Positions 40,901 to 51,891 of a stretch of DNA of 64,000 nt are shown here, piece by piece (the first letter of the stretch is position 1; every line of letters begins with the position of its first letter). The DNA comes from Antitrichia curtipendula (lineage: Eukaryota; Streptophyta; Bryopsida; Hypnales; Leucodontaceae). The translations under genes were made by a program, and so were the position numbers. The notes below the pieces were generated by a model that was not told the DNA's origin, ran no database searches, and was given only the letters and a program-made list of their open reading frames with translations. The stretch covers positions 9,114,001 through 9,178,000 of the forward strand of contig OX579639.1 in assembly GCA_951230915.1 (NCBI GenBank), given 5' to 3'.

Positions 40901-41491
40901 CCAGAATCCAAGGATCCTTACTCCGAAAACGAGTGCTTCAACATCGTGCAAATTTGAACAAGACTGAAATGGACCAAATATTTTACCCATGAACATTGAA
41001 AGCAGATCTGCTCACAGAATTCAATTTATTGAATACGGAAACAATCAGACAGCAATTTGAGCCGCTTGAATGAACCAAGTAATGTGTATCAAATAGTAAT
41101 TATCGGTATTCAGGTCCTTCAAAAACCTATAATAATAATCTCTACATACATGAAACTGAAACCTCATAAAAAAATACGCTGAATCCTGCAATGCATCCTC
41201 CATGCATGAAGAATGCAAAACCTCGCCGAACAGCGATAGAGATGGCTTTGTCTTCATCTCAAAAGAATAACTTCCCACCCAATGTAGGTGGCACACATCT
41301 GTCAAGAAAGCCCTAAACCCTAAACCCTACAGAATGCTATCAAGAGGTTTATAACAGTGATAAATGCCGATTGCTCAAGAACTGTACAAAGGTTGCTACA
41401 ATAACAGAGAGGTTCGGCAGAAGTTAGATCCACCCTTGCGGCCATCGCCTCAGGTTGAAACTGGATTGCAGCTTGGAACCAACTTCCTTCA

Positions 41492-41800
41492 TCAGGGGCG
41501 ACTGGTGCGGCTCCCCAAACCCCAGAAATCATGGTCGAGATTCTCATCATCTGCATCCTCCGCTTCTCTGGAGTTACATTGTTGTTTGTTTCGACCCACA
41601 TGGCGTGCACACATCATACGTCGCCAAATAGTATTCGTGCAGCAATCTGTTGTTCTTCGAGAATGAGCCACCACAGCCGATCCATCAACTCTCCACAGGA
41701 TCACGTTCACTGATCTTGCATTCGAAAGCTTCACGGGTTTCCGTTTGCGGCTTACTTCGAAAGCGTCCATGTCCGCCAGGCTTGGCGCCCTCAACCCCAT
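41492..41800 (-). CDS. hypothetical 102-aa ORF
   Basis: An ATG-initiated ORF with a basic centre (SRKRKPVKLSNARS) and an acidic C-terminal stretch (REAEDADDENLDHDF). I recognise no family. Its base composition is coding-like, but overlapping plus-strand frames are also open here and no intron signals or homology support a gene. It could equally be leader or non-coding transcript sequence associated with the nearby telo-boxes at 41318. Confidence 0.2.
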   Translation of the reverse strand: MGLRAPSLADMDAFEVSRKRKPVKLSNARSVNVILWRVDGSAVVAHSRRTTDCCTNTIWRRMMCARHVGRNKQQCNSREAEDADDENLDHDFWGLGSRTSRP

Positions 41801-43106
41801 CGCCTCACACTCTCAAATGCTTGCTTGTCCCTCTTTCTAACGTAACTGCAACCCTGATGCTTGAGACTTAACCTGCAGATCACAACACATATATACAGGT
41901 AATGATGGAGCCTCTGCCTTTCAAGTCCCTGCGAAAATCTGAAGCCCTCCTCCACACAATGAACAATGTTTCAAGGTTGAGTGATACGTAGGCTACCAGA
42001 TTGGCGATTGTATTGGGAAGTGGCATCAGCTGGCATTCCGGCAGAAGGTATCTTCAGGTAGAACGTGACTGCCCCATTGTTAGTAGGAAAGGAAGCATGA
42101 ATTAGGGGGGAGTACAGTATTGAAGCACTTTCCACGAAATATTCGGATTGGATATTATTAAGCCGTTGCAATCTGTTTTCGATTTAATTTAGAGACTTCT
42201 TCTAAATCTGCACACAAAAGAATCTAGTAAAAGCGCGCCGATGGACTTCTACAGGGACAACAGTCACAGCATAATAAAAACTCGCAAGCTTCTGCAGGTG
42301 GGCAAGAGCGTACCTATGCCTGATTCCAGCGTCCTGATCCAGCCTGTGTTGACAGACGGAATGCGACTACGGTACATTCTTGCATACCGTCTCTTCGAAG
42401 TTCGCTAGGTTGTATATCACATACTGTGGAATAAAAAGAATCAAGGATAGCAGAATCTGTCATAATGTTCTTCAAGTTATTCTACGAGTGGATCTACTGG
42501 TGTGCATCTGACAAGCTTTACGAAGAAAGCAGGATATGATTTGGATTCAACCAACGTGACTCAGGTTGGAAAGCTACAGGCATACTCTTGCGGCTTGCTC
42601 AAAAGTTTCAACCTAGGAACTCATGTCAAGGAGCTATTGAAATGACTGATAAACACAACTGCAGTTTATTCTATAGAGATCGCCTGTGCAATTTGCATCG
42701 ACACATTTTGGGACAAGAAATTGAAAGATTTTGAAAATAACCTGTTGCAAATAACTTTCGCCCAGGGTCGTGAATTATGCACTGAAGAGTAGTTGCTTTC
42801 TAGAATAATACCTCAACTTGCATAGCTGACTAGGGCACTACACTAACTTTTTCCATTGGTATGGGCAACTATGATTTTCAATGACATATCGCTTGGTCGC
42901 TAAGTACAGTAGCAACTGGAACTTACCACAGATGAATTGTGTAAGACGATCATCTGTGCTGCCAAGTATGTGGTTCAATTGAGAGAGCCAGTCGTGTAAA
43001 AGTGCACAAAACCAGCAAGCAAGTTATTCTAGAGAGGGTCGTGATCAGCCTGGACTGAAGAAACTATGTACAACTATTCAGATATTTGCACATGGAGTGA
43101 AGGTCC

Positions 43107-44896
43107 TTAAAACCTATCCGCAAGTGATGGGAATCTCCGCAGCAATGCACCAAGCCCCTTTAAAGCCACCTGCGTACATACACAGCAATGAAAGCTTAGT
43201 ATTGTGTGTTAAGGTCGAGAGTAATAACCGTCTATTCCTTACAAACAACAAGCAGGGTGGGTTTATCAGTAGAGGAGGACAAATGGCTCGATTCGAAAAG
43301 AAGTGTTCATGCTTACTCACCAGTGTCAGATTACCGGGTTTGGTTGCAGGCTCTACAGCGTCTCTGCCATAACTGCAATAGTCACTGCACATCAGAGACT
43401 CCCTAAACGATCAACTGCAAGAAACAGAAACCAAGAAATGATTACCGGAACATAACTTACAGGTTGGTGAAGTGCTTACACAAACTGCCGTTTGCCATTG
43501 AACACTTGGCAGCGATAAAAGCTACAACCCTTGCTGAACGGAAATGGCTTACCATTCCACTCTGTTTCATAAACAGCAAGGACAATGTTTTCGTGAGACA
43601 ATTGAAATCAACATGACGGGAGAGAGTTTCATCATCTTGACTTGAGAAGCAAAACATCAAGGTTTACAGTAACATTAGATTGTTTCAAAAACATTAGACA
43701 TAGGGAATCACAAAATCACAGAGACATTCTTCTCCATGCCTCGAGGAGAAGTCTCCCTAATGTATTAATGATTATAGTGATGTTCCCATATAATCATGAT
43801 GATCATATAGAGGTCTCGTATCATGAAAACATCACTGTAATCGTTGTGACCATAGAGAGATCTGAGATTCTCTTTATGATGTTTTCTCAATCTTATTATG
43901 CTCCAGAAACAATCTATTCTTGCTGAAAATCATGTCCAAGAGGAAGCACCATAGTTCAGAGGGTTTCCTTTACCTAAATGCCATATCACACCAACAGCAT
44001 TGGGGTCACCAGTGGTGATGTCATCTACTCTGAACTCCAGTTCGGAACCCACAGAACCCACGAACTTCTGAAAGAACTCAAGAATCGCCTGAAAAACAAA
44101 ATTCGCACCACCATCAATGTTAAATACAGATGAATAGGGCTTGACGCAGTTCAAGACTTACGCTCCGAGAATGGAGGTCATTTTAGGCGACGCAATTGGA
44201 GGTCTCTACGATGAAGCTCGTAGTATGAGACGAGATTCAGGCTCAAAATCGTGCAGGCCGGATTTGAAAACAGCTACCCTTACAAGCCTTTTCAAAAAAG
44301 CTTGCGACGAAGCTTTCAACAAGTCTGAATTCCACACTGACATTCTCGGAAAGAGAAGCATGCGGAAACAAAGTACTTGAATGAATTCTTATACATGGGC
44401 ATCCATCTCGTTACTCAAGCTCCATGATCCCTAAACTCTAAACTACGACGTCCTTGCATCCCCACCCGCAGGAAACTTTGAAGAACTGGCAAACTCACAA
44501 ATCACTCCTTGACAAACGTACCTTCCTTCCCACAAAGGGCTTAGGAAACACGAGATCCTCATAGACGCAATCGTCCGCAAACAGGTCCCCAGCTGAGGCA
44601 ATCTCACGTCGGTTGATGGCGCTATAAAACTCCTGCACCATATCAGCTGCTTGTTTCTGTGGTATTTCAGTAGCAGCGGTCGCAGCCGAAGATGTCGAAG
44701 CTCCACTCATTTCTGCACTTGCCATCTGGAATAACAACCTCGACCTCTTCGCTTGACGGTATCCCAATCTCGTCGACTTCAAACTTGCAATTCTAGCAAC
44801 TCCCGCAACACTACCTTCGCCATTACCTCGACACCAATTCGAAGTTTCCGTTAGCAAGGGAGAACACCAAGGCGCCAAACACAACGACACTGCCAT
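43107..44896 (-). CDS. NTF2/SnoaL-like domain protein, plastid-targeted (predicted)
   Basis: Five exons in transcript order: 44522-44896, 43974-44088, 43480-43561, 43321-43372 and 43107-43169. All introns are GT-AG and in frame, giving 228 aa. The N-terminal ~65 residues are rich in Ser, Arg and Ala with few acids and look like a chloroplast transit peptide. The domain begins at about residue 83 (ADMVQEFYSAINRREIASAG), followed by DDCVYEDLVFPKPFVGRK, ILEFFQKFVGS, VGVIWHLEWNGKPFPFSKG, CSFYRCQVFNGKRQFVYG and RDAVEPATKPGNLTL. This cone-shaped fold is found in plant chloroplast NTF2-like proteins; ligand and role are not established. The gene is divergent from Miro, sharing an 800-bp promoter region. 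Intron 2 holds a two-hairpin repeat. Confidence 0.87.
43721..43820 (+). repeat. two-hairpin element, copy 1 (NTF2-like intron 2)
   Basis: Module 1 (43721-43755) contains CTTCTCCATG-cctc-GAGGAGAAG, an inverted repeat. Module 2 (about 43770-43815) contains the palindromic 'atcatgatgat' flanked by 'ttccca..' and 'gaggtctc'. The alignment with copies at 47214 and 51596 is clear in module 1 and looser in module 2. Confidence 0.6.
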
Positions 44897-45694
44897 CGCT
44901 AACTGCTTTCCGCGGAATGCTTGCGTTCAATTGATTGATGAAACTTGGCTCAATTCCTACTCATCTCAAAAAGGGAAAAAGCAGTTTCATGCGATCAAGT
45001 CGCTGATGAGGTGGAGCCATGTGAAACGACCGATTTTAGGTTGCCAATTCTAGAGGCTGTTGTGTCACTCTAATTCTGGTGCCATGATAGCAGCAACTTT
45101 GGTGAAGGATTCTCGTATAAGTTACGTACTCGTGTATGCCTAGGAGAACAAAACCTACATTTATTGTAGCTCAATTCGGGAGCGCGTCCAATTTCCCTGA
45201 TTTTATTTCGAAACCCTAACCAGAAAAAAAGAATTAGACAAAGGATCATGGACTGTCGTTAATCCATCAGAGGTGCAACTAACTCAGTCCGAAGGTCAGA
45301 ACAGAGCAACCATCGGCTCATTGCAAACTCGACTCACGGTTACCCCGCAACTGCCTATGGTGAGAACCCTAATTAGGGTTCGTGTATCACTTATTTTCGT
45401 CAATTCATTGGAGAGAGTGCACGAGAGTGGAGCAATCGAGGCTTGAAAAAAAAATTTGCCCGATTCTCTGTTCTTATCAAAGAGTTAGACGAAGTATCAA
45501 GGACTGTCATCGATGAATCAGAGGCGTAACTAACTCAGTCCAAGGATAGAACAGAGCAATCATCAGCATATTGCAAACTCGACTCACGGTTACCCCGCAA
45601 GTGACTATTGTGACAGCCCTAATTAGGGTTTGAAGATCACGTATTCTCGTAATTCATTTGAGAGAGTGCGCAAGAGTGGAGCAATAGGGGCACC
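44897..45694. promoter_or_regulatory. shared divergent promoter region between NTF2-like and Miro genes
   Basis: 798 bp separate the two start codons, which point away from each other. The Miro-proximal half is a near-identical tandem duplication. Telo-box halves occur at 45210 (aaaccctaac) and inside the two palindromes. No TATA box could be assigned with confidence. Confidence 0.55.
45229..45692 (+). repeat. tandem duplication of the Miro promoter/leader (~215 bp x 2)
   Basis: Copy 1 (45229-45443) and copy 2 (45479-45692) match through most of their length: 'gaattagacaaaggatcatggactgtcgt', the shared block TTGCAAACTCGACTCACGGT followed by TACCCCGCAA, and 'agagagtgc.c.agagtggagcaat'. The offset is about 249 bp. 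Copy 1 holds the perfect 16-bp palindrome AACCCTAATTAGGGTT (45365-45380); copy 2 keeps CCCTAATTAGGG (45617-45628). Copy 2 ends two bases before the Miro ATG, so the leader itself is duplicated. Confidence 0.85.
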
Positions 45695-48600
45695 ATGTCG
45701 ACGGGCGAGGCGGGGCGAGACCTTAGGTCGCGATGTCAGGTGGTGGTGGTAGGCGATCAAGGAACGGGTAAGTCGAGTCTCGTAATCGCGCTGGCGACGG
45801 ATTCCTTCCCGGACAAACCGCCCCCTGTGTTGCCGCCCACTCGCCTTCCGCCGGACTTCTACCCCGACCGCGTCCCGCTCACCATCGTCGACACGTCGTC
45901 AAGGTTTGTTGTTCGCGCGCCTCTTCTGATTCTTGCAGTCGCAATTGCATCTCGTTGTCGCGAATCTTGATTTGCCTTCAGTGTGTTTCTTTCGATTCCG
46001 CTTTCAATGACGTTGTTCCTAAGCCGTAAGTCCACATACAACATTGAGAGACGTTCAAATTGTTGCTGAATTAGAAAATGGATACTGCTTGCAATGACTC
46101 TGTTCCGAAGTTGTAATTGCACATACAAATGTTGGCAAACGTTCAGATTGCTGCTGAGTTAGGAAATGGAGACTGGTTTTAATGACTCTGTTCCTGAGTT
46201 GTTTGTAAATGCACTTACAACATTGATAGACGCTCAATTGTTGCTGAAATTAGGAAATGGAGACTGGTTTCAGGGACACTGTTCCTGAGTTGTAAGTGCA
46301 CATACAACATTGGTAAACGCTCAATTGTTGCTGAATTAGGAAATGGAGAATGAGAGTATTCCGTTTTTCTGTAACCTAGTCTGATTGTTGCCACCACTTG
46401 TGTTCCCAGGCAAGAAGACAAGATCAAGACGGAAATGGAGTGCAAGAATGCCGATGCCATCGTTTTGACTTATGCCTGTGATCGACCGCATTCTCTGGAG
46501 CGCCTCTCAAGCTACTGGTTGCCTGAGCTTCGGCGTTTAGAAGTGCGTCTTTCTCCTTTGAGGTGGCATTGCATTGTATTGACGGAACTCAATAAACTGG
46601 ATTCTCATGTGAAATTTCTTGTGTGCAGGTCAAGGTGCCCGTCATTGTTGTGGGATGCAAGCTGGATCTCCGTGACGATCATCAGGCCAGCCTCGAACAA
46701 ATTATGACTCCACTGATGCAGGAGTTTCGAGAAATTGAAACATGTCTCGAATGCTCGGCGCTGAAACAAATTCAGGTACAACTTTGCAATTGGATTGGTA
46801 TCATTGAGGAAAACTTCAACAGTCTCTTGTCCAGGGAAAGGTGTGCTTTCGTTTGTGCAATGAGCGCAGGATTTATGAAAAATAATATGCTTGTTGTTGT
46901 GTTGTGTGTGATTTGCAGGTTGCGGAAGTATTTTACTATGCTCAGAAAACCATTCTTCATCCCACTGCTCCTCTTTTCGACCAGGAGACTCAGACGTTAC
47001 AACCCCGTTGTGTTCGGGCTTTGAAGAGGATCTTCATTCTCTGTGACAAGGATAAGGATGGTGCACTTAATGATGCCGAACTTAACGATTTCCAGGTTCC
47101 TAAAACTTTTGTCTTCCAAACTTTTTTGCAATGCATATATTTATATTGTAAAATGTTGTAAACTGGGTTTTCAATGCAATTAGTTTGTTTCAGGAACTTT
47201 TGACAACATCATCGAGAGACTCTTCGTCATGATTCCTGGAGAGGTCTGTTATTGTCACGGGTTTCGTACGAGGGCCTCCTCATTATGCATAAGGAGACCT
47301 CCGTATGGCCACTATGACCATAGAAAGACCTCCCATGGGAAGATTTGCTTAATAGGGTGTTATTTGAAGGATTTTGTCGTTGTCTAAAGTTACTGAAAAC
47401 CCTGGTAGTAGAGGAGGGGTGAACACAAATAGTCAACTTACAGTGTCTTCATGTTTACTCAGTAGATGATATGACTACCATATTGAGATTTTTTTTTCTT
47501 GTTTGTGGAGCCAGGTCAAGTGCTTCAATGCACCTCTGCAGCCCTCTGAAATAGAAGGGGTGAAGAGCGTTGTGTCAGAGAAGATGGCCGAGGGTGTCAA
47601 TGCGACCGGGCTCACTTTGACGGGATTTCTCTTTCTCCATTCTCTGTTTATTGAGAGGGGTCGCTTGGAAACCACCTGGACGGTGCTTAGAAAATTCGGG
47701 TATGACGATGAGATTAAGTTGCGGGATGACCTGCTGCAAAGTCCTTCTTTCAAGCGGTGCCCGGATGCGGTAACCTTGTGTACTTTACTCTTCTGTTCTA
47801 CCTACTTAAGACTCATTCCATCGAACTGGAAAATTCTTGCAAATTTGCTGGATGCCAGGACTTTTGTGAATATGCCAAATATACCCATACTGCGGTTTCT
47901 GAGATTTTTTTTGAGGTCTTGTAAGGCTATATGCAATTTTTTCTGTTCTTCTATTTGTGCAATTTCTATAGTGATTGCTTTCTGCTCAGCCTGCTTATGA
48001 ATTGATCTCTCATACACTTTTACTATGTTCGTATGCAGTTTGTAGAGTTGACAGAGAAAGCGATCGATTTCCTGAAAGGAGTTTTTGTGGCTTTTGACGT
48101 AGATGGGGTAAGTGCCCTAGCAATAAATAAAAGCTATTGTAGTAACTTTCAAACATATTTCTTTTGATACTTAATGCAGGGTATGGTTTTTCTTTCTATT
48201 GGTACGTTTTGTTACTGTCTTTGAATCTTCCCGAATAATATTTTTCAATTCCTATAGATATAGAAGCAGACACTTTAGGCCATTTGGTTATAAGTCAACT
48301 TCTCTCAAACTATTTAGAACTTAATGAACTAAAGCACGTTGGAAACGCAGGATTGTGCACTGCGACCTCAGGAGCTAGAAGATCTTTTTTCAACGGCCCC
48401 GTCCAGGTGAATTGCTTATACCTCCAATCCAGTGCAAACATGCTACGTGTTTGTAGGCCACGAGGTCTCTGAAGAATGCGCCTTGTGTTATCCACATATA
48501 TGTATTAAGAATATGATTTGAGATATGTTGGGGTTCTAATAAGGAGATTCCACTACAGTAGCTCCATCAACAATATTTGAATCTAATTTAGCTAGTTGAT

Positions 48601-51600
48601 TGGCATTGGGTGAATGCTAACCTGCCTAGCATTACGTGCAGCCCCTGGTTAGAGGCGCCATATAGTGGTGCTGCGGAGACCAATCAAGTGGGAGGTCTTA
48701 CTTTAGATGGCTTCCTGTCGCTGGTACGTATCTCTCTGAACTCGGGTAAAGATGTTTTGAATATTTTAGAAGTCATCTCTTTTAAAATCTAAGCGCTCAA
48801 ATGACCAAAAGTGCCTGCCTGCACATCTATAGGAGTTGAAATAAATGATTTACGAAGCTGCAAGAAAGGGAAATATATCGATAGAAAATAGAATTCTTAA
48901 CCCATATTTTTGAATGGTGAATGTATGTTTTGGAAGTTATGAGGGTTAGTTCACAATTTCGACCACAAGACGGTTTTTTGGTTCCAAAAATACGGCTCTG
49001 TGCAATTCTTAGCCTTAGTATCTTTTTACAAGGATTAGGCTCCTCGAATTGCATTGCCCAAATCTCCTCATTTCTTGTTGCATTAGTCCTGAACTGTGAC
49101 ACACCCTAATATAACTGATTATTTTCTTTCAAGCTCATTTCGAACAATAGAGGTATGTGTTAAAAATTACTATAATCAAATATTAGCTTCCAATTTGGAC
49201 TTCCTGTTCTTAGCTTGGGCACTTAGGGGTTAAGGGACAGAAGGTTGCTGCAGTGTAGGCTCTCTGGTTCTAAAATTCTTATCTGAGAAAATCAGTGTGA
49301 TGAGAAAATAGCTGAAGCTGTTGCGTTTGTTGGCTTCAGTGGGCATTCATGACAGTTTTAGAGCCACGGAAGACTCTATCTCATCTTATATACGTAGGAT
49401 ACCCTGATGATCCAGCAACAGCATTCCGAATCACAAATCGCCGTCGTCGAGACAGGAGGAGGCAGCGTTCGGATCGTGTTGTGTACCAGTGTTACGTATT
49501 TGGTGCGACCAACTGTGGCAAAAGTTCCCTTTTGAATGCACTTATGGGAAGGTGAGTTGCTTCTCACCCTACGAGTAGGTGATGGTCAGGTTCAAGGGTC
49601 ATTTTCACTGTGTGTCTTCTTGCCCATATGGTCAAGAGTTTTTTTTTATTTTTTTTATAGGTTTCTCTGTAATTTTACATAACCTATGCCGTGTTTTTGT
49701 TACGTGCGCAGGCCTTACTCCGAAGCATATGAACATACAAAAGGCCCTTGTTATGCTGTGAACGCGGTAGAACAAATTGGGGTACGTTTCTTACGAATCC
49801 TGTAGTCAAGCCTATTTGCTGAGTGTTGAGGTGGCTAACTGGCTACTACGTATGTTTGTTGTTTGCCATGGTCAAGCGTTGAGAGTTTACTAATACCAAT
49901 TGAACTCTTGAGATTTTACAAATTCTGAAGCGTGCAGGGTGGAAGGAATACTTTGGTTTTGAGAGAGGTCACTGAGGAATCTGTGACAGACCTCTTAGAG
50001 AAGAAGGATTCTCTGGCTTCATGTGATGTGGCTGCTTTTGTGTATGACAGGTATGAACCTGAGGCCTTTTTCCTCTGTTTTTCTTTAACCCTAAATGTTG
50101 AAGGGGTATGGGACGAAACTCAGTTATGCTAAAAAATATGACTCATTCAACCATTTTGAAGTTTGTATCAAGGGATAATATGTTAGGCATGATGATTAGA
50201 CAATATCTGTACAATCAAAGTTCAGAAAATCTTTAACGATATTTAGATGCATTTAACTTTGAATATTTATCAGAATGCAATTTTTATTTTTGAGATATTG
50301 AATGCTTTTTATGATTAGATTCTATAGTCAGGTGAAAATTGAGAAAACAATCGATAATGATTTTTCCTCATAGTGATCTTATAGCATGTAGAGCATATTT
50401 TCCAAATTAATATGTGAAAATATTAAATTAAACCCTAATTAGATTGCGAAAATAAAATCCACTTGAAAATTCAGCCGAGGTTGGGCATCAACTATAAAAT
50501 GGTCTCTAGGTCATTTGGGAGGTAAAAAATGGACAACTAATAGTGTCGGTGATCAAGTTGAGAGATTTTTGTGATGAGACTTAATTGGGTCGAGGTTTTG
50601 GGTTGACAACAGTGGAGATGCACATTCATGGAGACGTGCGTATGAATTATTGGTACAAGTAGCAGTACATCAAGAAATCACTGGTTTTGAAGTTCCTTGC
50701 CTGCTTATTGCCGCCAAAGATGATCTTGAGTCTGATCCATCTTGTGCAAAGGGCTCCACCAGGGTAAAATATTCATCTTCCTGTTATGCACACTCGTATT
50801 GAGAAGGGCAGATTCTTGATGATTCTCTGTTAAGGAATAAGGCTTAGGATGAGTTTTCTGAAGATTGTTGTCTTGTAAGGAATAGGAATGTTGGTTTTCA
50901 TCAGACTTGGGAGACTTGGTGTACAATCCTGTAAGTACTTGTTTACTTATCCCTTGAAGCTGAGTTGAACGGTACGCTGGTTGATGCTCAGGTGTGCACT
51001 GATATGGGGCTTGAGGCTACCATCTCTGTTAGCATGAAATTAGGTGATATTGGCAACTTGTTTCGAAAGATTGTTGACGCTGCTCAACAGCCACACTTGA
51101 GCATTCCTGAGACGGAGGCAGGAAGAAAACACAAGCACTATCGGCGTCTCCTTCGGCAGTCATTGACAGTTACTGCGGGTATGTCATGACCTTTTCCCTC
51201 TGTATTCCTCTGATCTTGTGATTGAATGTTTACGCTTCTACGCAAACAGAATCTTAAAAATTCAAGCCAATGATCATACTTAGTATGATCACATGCTTTA
51301 ATAGAGAGGGAAAACTTCGGTCCTTTCAAGGACCGGCGTGAATTAAGAGTTCCTTTATTCTTGTTGAAGTCCCCACACCACAATGCACGGCATTGAGTAC
51401 ATGCAATGACGTTATACATGCAATTTTGGGGGTGATAGTGGGAGTGAGTACATGCATTTACATTTTACATACATTATAGAAATCAGTAGAGGTGACTCAG
51501 TATTTTTGTTCTGGATCGGAAACGAATTGTACATCCTCTCAAGATTTGAATATGGTAGATTGTAAGTTTCAAGACCAATTAGACAGCATCACAAAAGAGA

Positions 51601-51891
51601 ATCTTCTCCATGATTCATGGAGAGCTCTCCTTAAGATTATTCCGGTAGCTCCCCATCATATCACGGGGAGGTCCAACAGATCCTGAATTTATCTAATGTT
51701 GCTAGAAACCATGTTTTTGGTACTTCGTCTTGGATTTGTTGCTTGTTCGAAAAATTCATGTCTAGATGATCAATGGTACCACCTGCTTTCTATTTTCTTA
51801 TACGGGGTCTTTGGGTGCAGTTGGCGTGACGGTTGCAGTTGCAGGCATTGCTATCTATCGGTTGTATGTGAAACGAAAAAATAATGACTGA
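45695..51891 (+). CDS. MIRO: Miro/RHOT mitochondrial Rho-type GTPase
   Basis: Fourteen exons: 45695-45903, 46410-46542, 46629-46775, 46919-47095, 47515-47769, 48039-48107, 48351-48406, 48642-48723, 49340-49551, 49712-49781, 49938-50050, 50613-50763, 50992-51178 and 51821-51891. They join in frame to 643 aa, the usual Miro length. Miro sits in the outer mitochondrial membrane and governs mitochondrial movement and shape. The N-terminal GTPase has P-loop GDQGTGKSS (20-28) and GCKLDL. EF-hand 1 loop DKDKDGALNDAE (206-217) is canonical. EF-hand 2 loop DVDGDCALRPQE (327-338) has Cys at position 6, normally Gly. The C-terminal GTPase has GATNCGKSS (about 431-439) and AAKDDL. A single C-terminal membrane segment (VGVTVAVAGIAIYRLYV) with a basic tail anchors it. 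Introns 1, 4, 8 and 13 contain repeats. Confidence 0.96.
46005..46360 (+). repeat. four-copy ~88-bp tandem repeat in Miro intron 1
   Basis: A unit approximating 'tgttcctgagttgtaagtgcacatacaacattg.taaacgctcaattgttgctgaattaggaaatggagactggtt' is repeated four times, with the 'gttcc.aag/gag' marker at 46015, 46102, 46190 and 46281 (spacing 87, 88, 91). The last two copies are the most alike. It makes up most of the 506-bp intron. Confidence 0.85.
47214..47340 (+). repeat. two-hairpin element, copy 2 (Miro intron 4)
   Basis: Module 1 (47214-47250) reads GAGACTCTTCGTCATGATTC followed by CTGGAGAGGTCTG. Module 2 (47271-47302) contains GGCCTCCTCATTATGCATAA followed by GGAGACCTCC, a near-perfect inverted repeat around ATGCAT. 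Both modules align with the copy at 51596. Confidence 0.65.
51270..51336. repeat. two perfect palindromes in Miro intron 13
   Basis: GATCATACTTAGTATGATC (about 51271-51289) and CGGTCCTTTCAAGGACCG (about 51319-51336) lie 30 bp apart. Each forms a stable hairpin. They precede two-hairpin copy 3 in the same intron but do not share its sequence. Confidence 0.6.
51596..51680 (+). repeat. two-hairpin element, copy 3 (Miro intron 13)
   Basis: Module 1 (51596-51632) holds CTTCTCCATGATTCATGGAG then AGCTCTCC, an inverted repeat centred on ATGATTCAT. Module 2 (51647-51673) holds AGCTCCCCATCATATCACGG then GGAGGTCC. Order, spacing and orientation match copies 1 and 2. Confidence 0.65.

Larger units (their letters stand above)
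37262..43106. other. long interval without a clear gene between the sucrose transporter and NTF2-like genes
   Basis: The first few hundred bases are probably 3' UTR. 37808-37990 is one copy of a dispersed repeat. An end of the TTAACCC-type element starts at 39158 (TTAACCTCTAAAGGACCAAAC) and breaks off near 39255. 39.4-41.9 kb has more balanced composition and several minus-strand reading frames, including a telo-box pair at 41318-41332, but I cannot join them into a recognised gene. 41.9-43.1 kb shows nothing recognisable on either strand. Confidence 0.45.
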
